Shown here: in pieces, positions 59,430 through 64,000 of the stretch
Position numbering within the stretch: the stretch's first letter is position 1
Layout of the letters: the number at the start of each line of letters is the position of its first letter
Source of the DNA: Aurantiochytrium sp. KH105
Taxonomy: Eukaryota; Sar; Bigyra; Thraustochytrida; Thraustochytriidae
Length of the DNA: 64,000 nt
Assembly (NCBI GenBank): GCA_003116975.1
Contig: BGKB01000104.1
Location: forward strand, 62,001 to 126,000
Direction: 5' to 3'
The notes under the pieces: model-generated
Databases searched by the model: none
Told to the model about the DNA's origin: nothing
The model's input: the letters and a program-made list of their open reading frames with translations, nothing else
Position numbers and translations under genes: made by a program

Positions 59430-59467
59430 TTTTGCTTTTGCTTTTGCTTTCGCTTTTGTCTTGTTTT
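59430..59467. repeat. GCTTTT tract upstream of the LTA4H-like gene
   Basis: On the gene's sense strand this reads as GCAAAA/GCGAAA repeats, 45-80 bases before the ATG, in the same sense as the tract before the gene at 46321. Confidence 0.85.
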
Positions 59468-59782
59468 GTGCGTGCGATGTCGACGCACGTTGGCAGCGCG
59501 AACCCGATTCCGCCGACGCTCGGACTCCGCTTTGCGCGAGCGCGACAGTAACGAAGGTGCAGCGCTTCGCTTTTGAGCGGCCTCTGGTCCGAGGACAGAC
59601 AAACAGATGGACAGGACTGGCTGACAGATCGACCAGCGGGCTGACTGACCGGCCGACTCGGAGATTGAAGAATGGCGCGCCGACGCTTGAAAGGGCCTAG
59701 CAGGCCGTTTGGATTTTTCCAAGCAGTGCAAATAAAAAAATCAAGTCACTTGTTGATGTCGTCAACGTGGCAAGGATTTCGT

Positions 59783-59790
59783 TATAAAAA
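59783..59790 (+). promoter_or_regulatory. TATA-like box (TATAAAAA) in an intergenic region
   Basis: TATAAAAAGG, close to the classical TATA consensus, on the + strand, about 80 bases before an ATG (59862) that opens into the hexamer array. No neighbouring gene on the + strand is in reach, so it may be fortuitous or drive a non-coding RNA. Confidence 0.25.
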
Positions 59791-59902
59791 GGCCGATAGT
59801 ACTCGAATTGATCAGCAGCAGCGAACAATCTCCTGGATTTCTTGAGATCTTTCTCTGCAGAAATGAGTTATGTCATTCGCTCATTTCATTCACACTGGCA
59901 AA

Positions 59903-60002
59903 GCAAATGCAAATGCAAATGCAAACGCAAATGCAAATGCAAATGCAAATGCAAATGCAAATGCAAATGCAAATGCAAATGCAAATGCAAATGTAAATGC
60001 AA
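59903..60002. repeat. (GCAAAT)n hexamer array, about 16-17 units
   Basis: About 100 bases of GCAAAT/ATGCAA units with two single-base variants (GCAAAC near 59921, GTAAAT near 59993). It is near-uniform, so it is recently expanded. In the three + frames it reads Cys-Lys, Met-Gln or Ala-Asn repeats; there is no reason to think any is translated. Confidence 0.95.
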
Positions 60003-60574
60003 AGCGCAATCGCATGTAAAGTGGCCTTCTTCGCCTAGAACTTGAGCGTTTTTGCTGTTTCATTGGTTTGTCGTCGTACGGCGACGTAGATTTCCTCTTG
60101 ACGCGAGTGGATGAAGCACTTGACTTTAAAGATGGCTGCTGCATCAGCCTAGTTTCATTGAAAGCTTGTTTATGGATTTTTTTAAAATACACAGGGGATA
60201 CAATACGATCATTGACTCACTCGCTTGCATTCGTCTGCGAGATGGAGTTTATCCCAACGCAATGGCGCTGAACGGACGCGCTCCAAGAAAGTTTTCTTGC
60301 TCGAGCAAAAGGACGAGAGAGTTTGTTGGCCGTGCCGACCAAAAAAAAAGGAAAGAAGATCCAGTCTGCAGCCTTGGTCTCTGGCCTCCCAAGATGATGT
60401 GCAAACTTGCTCGTGGTGTGGCGTTCTTGTCTTGCAAGATAGATGGATACCTTCGTCACTGAGTGTTGGCCTATAGGAACATTTGCAGGTTTCCTTCAGG
60501 TGAGGAAGGAAATCCATCCTCGAACGCACCTAGTGCGTAAGCCGCACATGTCCAGATGAGAAAAGTAAGAGATC

Positions 60575-61504
60575 TCATGCGCGGCTGACGCGCTCAAACT
60601 TATCACCATCGTCAAGCTCGTAGGCCGGCCTCGATGAATTGCCATCGTGAAGCTTTGGATTTTTCTTCGTGGTGTGAATAGAGCCTAGCGAGGTGTATCC
60701 CTGGTCGTAAAGCTTGCAGTACTCGAGCTCGCAGCCCCGAAGAAACGCCCAAATGGTGCGATAGGTCCAGTTAAGAATCGGGTTGATGCGAACAATGTCG
60801 GGCCAACCGGGAGAGCAATGCGTAAAGTGGGAAAGGTCGGCGGCATACGGGTCCGTACGGCGCTGGCCCATGAGCACGGCCTTGAAGCCAGCGGCCTCCA
60901 TCATGGCCAGACCTTCCTTGTAGGAGCTGGGATAGATGTCGACGGTAATGCCGTACTTTTCTTTGATCTGGTCCACGAAGGCATGCATCTCCGGGAACTC
61001 GTCCTTCTTCTGAAAGTAGACGAACTTGAAATTGGCCAGCTGTCGCTCGGGCCCCGCGTCGGCATACCTCTCCTCGAGGACCGCGCGCAGCAGGTGCATG
61101 ACAACCGTGCAGTCTTTTCCTCCATTGAAGGAAAGCGCAAGCTCGCCAAAGGCATACTTGTCGAAGGCTTCTCGCAGCACGTCGAGGCTCTCCTTGATCT
61201 CGGCCTTGACCGTCTCGTCGACGCCGGCCAGCACGGCCTCCAGCTTGGGCACGAGGGGCTCCACGGCGTCGCCGCCCAGTCCGTCTGCGGGCGCCGTCAC
61301 GCCAGCGTCAGCAGGCGCGCCGCCGCCGCTGCCGCGGTCCACCTCTGGCGCCGCGGCGACCTCCATCGCGGCCTCGCTCGCTGGCAGCCTCCTCCGCGCG
61401 TCCGCGCCGGCACGCACGCCGCCCTCCCGCGTCCGTCCGCTGCCTCGCCGCCGGCGTCCAGGTCCGGGTCTGCGCGCCGTCGCGCCATCGCGCCTCGCCG
61501 ACAT
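60575..61504 (-). CDS. FAD1: FAD synthase (FMN adenylyltransferase), PAPS-reductase-like
   Basis: The roughly 309-residue protein matches the single-domain eukaryotic FAD synthase (yeast Fad1, 306 residues). It transfers AMP from ATP to FMN to make FAD. The PP-loop motif is SFNGGKD (125-131), and the flavin/adenylate-site signature is MGQRRTDPYA (212-221), followed by a conserved HFTHCSPGWPDIVRINPIL-type segment and WAFLRGCELEYCKLYDQGYTS. The C-terminus (DGDKFERVSRA) is complete. The first 46 residues are Arg/Ala/Ser-rich without acidic runs and could be a mitochondrial targeting peptide; a second ATG at 61366 would remove them and give a cytosolic form. Codons upstream of 61504 contain no ATG before the frame ends. 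It is divergent from ATAD3, about 1.1 kb between starts. Confidence 0.93.
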   Translation of the reverse strand: MSARRDGATARRPGPGRRRRGSGRTREGGVRAGADARRRLPASEAAMEVAAAPEVDRGSGGGAPADAGVTAPADGLGGDAVEPLVPKLEAVLAGVDETVKAEIKESLDVLREAFDKYAFGELALSFNGGKDCTVVMHLLRAVLEERYADAGPERQLANFKFVYFQKKDEFPEMHAFVDQIKEKYGITVDIYPSSYKEGLAMMEAAGFKAVLMGQRRTDPYAADLSHFTHCSPGWPDIVRINPILNWTYRTIWAFLRGCELEYCKLYDQGYTSLGSIHTTKKNPKLHDGNSSRPAYELDDGDKFERVSRA

Positions 61505-62596
61505 CGCGACGAGGAATCCCGCTCGGGCCAGGCGGAACAGAACGCCCTTGGAACACCCGCCTCTCCCGCGCCGCGGATTCTGCAATACGCGACCCCGCGT
61601 CTATAGTTACCGCAATATCGCACGCGATGCCCTGTGGTCCGGTGAGGAACAGGCGGCGCGAGGGGAAAATTCAACTACCCGCAGACGCCGCCGGGCGGGG
61701 GGCTGGGCCTGGCCGAGGATAGTACTGTATGTCGGTAGTATACTGGCTTGTGATGGCGGAACAAGGATATTCTCGCTCACAAGTGCCGCCGTAGGCCCTG
61801 GGAAGCCACTGGAGAATGCGGGCGGCGACACCTCGCACGCGTCCGGGCTCGGGACGCCGTGCCTCGCGGCGAGGCACGGGCCTGCGTTCCCTCGCGGCAA
61901 CTTCTCCGTGGCGACCCCGCCGCGACGTGGAGGCCGCGGCGCGACTGCGCGCTGCACGGCAGCCTCCGGCCGGGTGCCCTGCCGATGTCGAGAGCGTCTA
62001 TCTATCTATTCTCGCCCTGGCCAGGCCAGCCGCAGCATCAGGAACGCTCGCGATGACTCCGCGTCTCGCCGGGGCCGGGGCTCGCACGCACGCGCGCACG
62101 CACGTCGTGGCATGGAGTGAAGTCGCGTCGCGCGCAGCTGCAGCGGCGGCGCGGAGTCGGGGTCGGCGTCGGCGGCGTCGGGAGGGAGACGCAGCAAAGC
62201 ACAAGGCCGCCCCGCCAGCCGCGCGGAACTTCAAGCTGGGCGCGGATATCCTGGCTTAGAGTGGGCGCGGGCGAGGATATCCTGCGCGGGGTCCGGTCTG
62301 CGCGCGGATATCCTGCGTCTTCCGGCGCATCCTAGGTTTGGCGCGGCGCCATCCATTCATTGCGTGCGAAGTGATCTCCCTCTCTCTCTGTGTCTCTCTC
62401 TCTCTCTCCTCCATCCTTCGAGACTTCGAGAGACCTGGCTGCTGACTCACCCTGGCTGGAGGAGAGCAGCAGCAGCGAGCAGTCGATCTTCTCGCGGCAG
62501 CTCGCGCGGACCCGGGGCAGACTTGCAAGCGGAGAGGACAGGAGCGAGCGAGCGAGCGAGCGGTCGGTCGCACGCAGCGTGCGCAGAAAAGGAGAG
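61505..62596. promoter_or_regulatory. Divergent promoter region of FAD synthase and ATAD3
   Basis: About 1.1 kb, CpG-rich, with no gene. It contains three evenly spaced GGATATCC palindromes (62244-62313), a CT-rich tract (62370-62412) and a GAGC repeat at about 62544-62561, 35-50 bases before the ATAD3 ATG. Confidence 0.5.
62244..62313. promoter_or_regulatory. Three GGATATCC palindromes at exact 31-bp spacing
   Basis: GGATATCC occurs at 62244-62251, 62275-62282 and 62306-62313. Flanks are also partly kept: each is preceded by CGCG or GCGA and followed by TG. The 31-bp period is three helical turns, so all three faces would align. The site lies about 285-350 bases before the ATAD3 start. A fourth copy of the core is at 4030-4037. 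Confidence 0.45.
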
Positions 62597-64000
62597 ATGT
62601 GGCCCTTTGGCAAGAAGGCCGAGGACGAGACCCCCGGCACCGCGAACCCGGCGAGCGCCGGCGAAGATGCCGCCAAGAAGGCCGCCGCCGCCGTGATGGG
62701 CGCCGCGAACGACGCGGAGAGCGCCGCGGGAAGCATCTTCAAGGATGAGGCCAAGGACGAGGCCGCCAAGCCGGAACCCGGCGCCATGCGCGGGTTCGAC
62801 CCGACCGCGCTCGAGCGCGCCGCCAAGGCCGCCCGCGAGCTGCAGGACCTCAAGTTCGCCCCGGAGGCCATCAACATTGCCAAGCTCAAGGAGGAGCGCC
62901 GCGGCAAGCAGGCCGATGCCGAGGCCGAGTCCATGAAGGCCCGCCAGAAGGCCTTCGAGGTCGAGCAGTCCCGCGTCCAGGAGCAGGAGCGCCGCCAGAC
63001 CCTGCAGCAGGACCACAAGCTCAAGCAGGAGCAGGCATACTACCAGGACCAGCTCGCGCGCAAGCGCCACCAGGATGAGCTCAACGCGCAGCGCGCCATG
63101 AAGGAGCAGCAGCTCAAGCGCGAAGAGGAGTTCCAGCTCCGCGTCGAGGGCATGAAGCGCCAGACCGCCGAGTACGAGGCCAAGCTGCGCAAGGACACCG
63201 AGCGCGCCCGCGTCGAGGCCGAGATGGCCGGCAAGGCTGACCAGGAGCGCAAGAACTGGGACCTTCACATGCAGCGCAGCCAGATGCAGGCCAAGGAGAT
63301 GCGCACCACCGTGCTCGAGAGCGTGCGCGAGAGCGGCCGCATCATCGGCGACGGCGTCAACACCTTCTTGCACGACCGCGAGAAGCTCGGCACCACCGTC
63401 GGCCTCTTCACCATGCTCGCCGTCGGCATCTACGGTGCCCGCGTCGGAACCGGTGTGCTCGGCCGCTACGTCGAGGCCCGCATGGGCAAGCCCCCTCTCG
63501 TGCGCGAGACCTCGCGCCGCTCGCCCCTCGAGACCATCCGTAGCCCCATCTCCTCGATTCGCCGTCTCGCCGGCGGCAGCGGCAACGCCCTCGATGGTGT
63601 CGTCGTTGAGCCCAAGCTCCAGGACCGCCTGTCCACCCTTGCTGTGACCACGCGCAACACCAAGAACAACGGCGCCCCTTACCGCCATGCCATGCTCCAC
63701 GGCCCGCCCGGTACCGGTAAGACGCTCTTTGCCAAGAAGCTCGCCCAGGCCTCTGGTATGGACTACGCCATTCTCACCGGTGGTGACATCGCCCCCCTCG
63801 GCCGCGAGGCCGTCACGGAGATGCACAAGCTCTTTGACTGGGCCAACACCAGCCGCCGTGGCGTCGTTGTCTTCATCGATGAGGCCGATGCCTTCCTCCG
63901 CAAGCGTACCGAGTCCAACCTCAGTGAAGATGCCCGCAACGCCCTCAACGCCTTCCTCTACCGCACTGGTACCGAGAGCAAGAACTTTATGGTCGTCTAC
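62597..64000 (+). CDS. ATAD3: ATAD3-like mitochondrial AAA ATPase, 5' part (cut by window end)
   Basis: The frame is open from the ATG at 62597 to the window edge, giving the first 468 residues. It begins MWPFGKKAEDETPGT. About 85-240 is a long, Gln/Arg/Glu-rich coiled coil characteristic of ATAD3. A hydrophobic segment at about 265-285 (TTVGLFTMLAVGIYGARVG) is the inner-membrane anchor. The AAA domain begins near 340, with Walker A GPPGTGKT at about 370-377 and Walker B VVFIDEADAF at about 422-431. The family lies in the mitochondrial inner membrane and supports nucleoid organisation, cristae and lipid transfer. Codons end almost always in C or G, implying strong expression. A 459-codon frame on the opposite strand over the same DNA is a by-product of this bias. 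The remaining C-terminal AAA part lies beyond 64000. Confidence 0.95.
   Translation, partial: MWPFGKKAEDETPGTANPASAGEDAAKKAAAAVMGAANDAESAAGSIFKDEAKDEAAKPEPGAMRGFDPTALERAAKAARELQDLKFAPEAINIAKLKEERRGKQADAEAESMKARQKAFEVEQSRVQEQERRQTLQQDHKLKQEQAYYQDQLARKRHQDELNAQRAMKEQQLKREEEFQLRVEGMKRQTAEYEAKLRKDTERARVEAEMAGKADQERKNWDLHMQRSQMQAKEMRTTVLESVRESGRIIGDGVNTFLHDREKLGTTVGLFTMLAVGIYGARVGTGVLGRYVEARMGKPPLVRETSRRSPLETIRSPISSIRRLAGGSGNALDGVVVEPKLQDRLSTLAVTTRNTKNNGAPYRHAMLHGPPGTGKTLFAKKLAQASGMDYAILTGGDIAPLGREAVTEMHKLFDWANTSRRGVVVFIDEADAFLRKRTESNLSEDARNALNAFLYRTGTESKNFMVVY

Larger units (their letters stand above)
59387..60574. other. Intergenic region with an ATGCAA array and a TATA-like site
   Basis: This 1.2 kb lies between the start of the LTA4H-like gene (-) and the stop of FAD synthase (-). 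It holds the GCTTTT tract next to the LTA4H start, a TATAAAAA at 59783, and a long hexamer array. The remaining 60010-60574 shows nothing definite; it probably includes 3' untranslated sequence of FAD synthase. Confidence 0.55.

Noticed and set aside
62447-63826. A 459-codon frame antisense to ATAD3
   Set aside because: It is Leu/Ala/Gly-rich and mirrors the coiled-coil codons of ATAD3; strong third-position bias commonly leaves the opposite strand open.
1-64000. tRNA, rRNA and CRISPR arrays
   Set aside because: No intergenic B-box-like GGTTCGA sequence in a tRNA-like context, no rRNA-like blocks, and no spaced repeat array of CRISPR type was seen; the only regular array (GGATATCC, 31-bp period) is three short palindromes.

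Overview
This is a eukaryotic nuclear window, most likely from a thraustochytrid-like stramenopile (Aurantiochytrium, Schizochytrium or Hondaea type). The reasons are very long uninterrupted reading frames, high G+C, 1-3 kb intergenic spaces full of simple repeats, paired large TmcB-like membrane proteins, and eukaryote-only genes (an ESCRT-I subunit, a GATOR2 subunit, ATAD3). The lineage is inferred from gene content and style, not from a marker gene.

Layout. 1-4753 has no gene I can support, only simple repeats and CpG-rich sequence. 4754-6112 (+) is an armadillo-like protein of unknown role. 6831-7172 (-) is a small 113-residue protein. 7955-11974 (+) is a large EF-hand protein with a likely N-myristoylation signal. 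Tail-to-tail with it, 12228-13973 (-) is a Zn(II)2Cys6 transcription factor, then about 2.9 kb of repeat-rich spacer. 16893-22073 (-) and 24526-29811 (+) are head-to-head paralogues of the tiny-macrocysts (TmcB) multi-pass PAS-domain family. 29966-37660 (-) is a 2564-residue channel made of four fused six-helix/cyclic-nucleotide-binding units. 39713-41152 (+) is TSG101/Vps23. 41539-45765 (-) is the GATOR2 subunit MIOS, divergent from 46321-51162 (+), a protein of five EF-hand-bearing repeats. 51577-56970 (+) is a transposon-derived protein: a DUF6729-like zinc ribbon, an RNase-H-like transposase core and a C-terminal Ulp1-type cysteine protease. 57287-59386 (-) is a leukotriene A4 hydrolase-like M1 peptidase with an N-terminal membrane anchor. 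60575-61504 (-) is FAD synthase, divergent from 62597 onward (+), an ATAD3 AAA ATPase cut by the window end.

Themes. Calcium and cyclic-nucleotide signalling and membrane sensing dominate the middle: two EF-hand scaffolds, two PAS/TPR membrane proteins and a pseudotetrameric cyclic-nucleotide-type channel. TSG101 and MIOS are endolysosomal. The last divergent pair (FAD synthase, ATAD3) may both serve mitochondria.

Most unusual: the channel has four different pore/CNBD combinations in one chain (filters GLG, GYG, VIG, GYG; the first CNBD has lost its ligand arginine). The transposase-protease fusion is an uninterrupted 1797-codon frame but appears to lack the third acidic catalytic residue. 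Three GGATATCC palindromes sit at exactly 31-bp spacing upstream of ATAD3.
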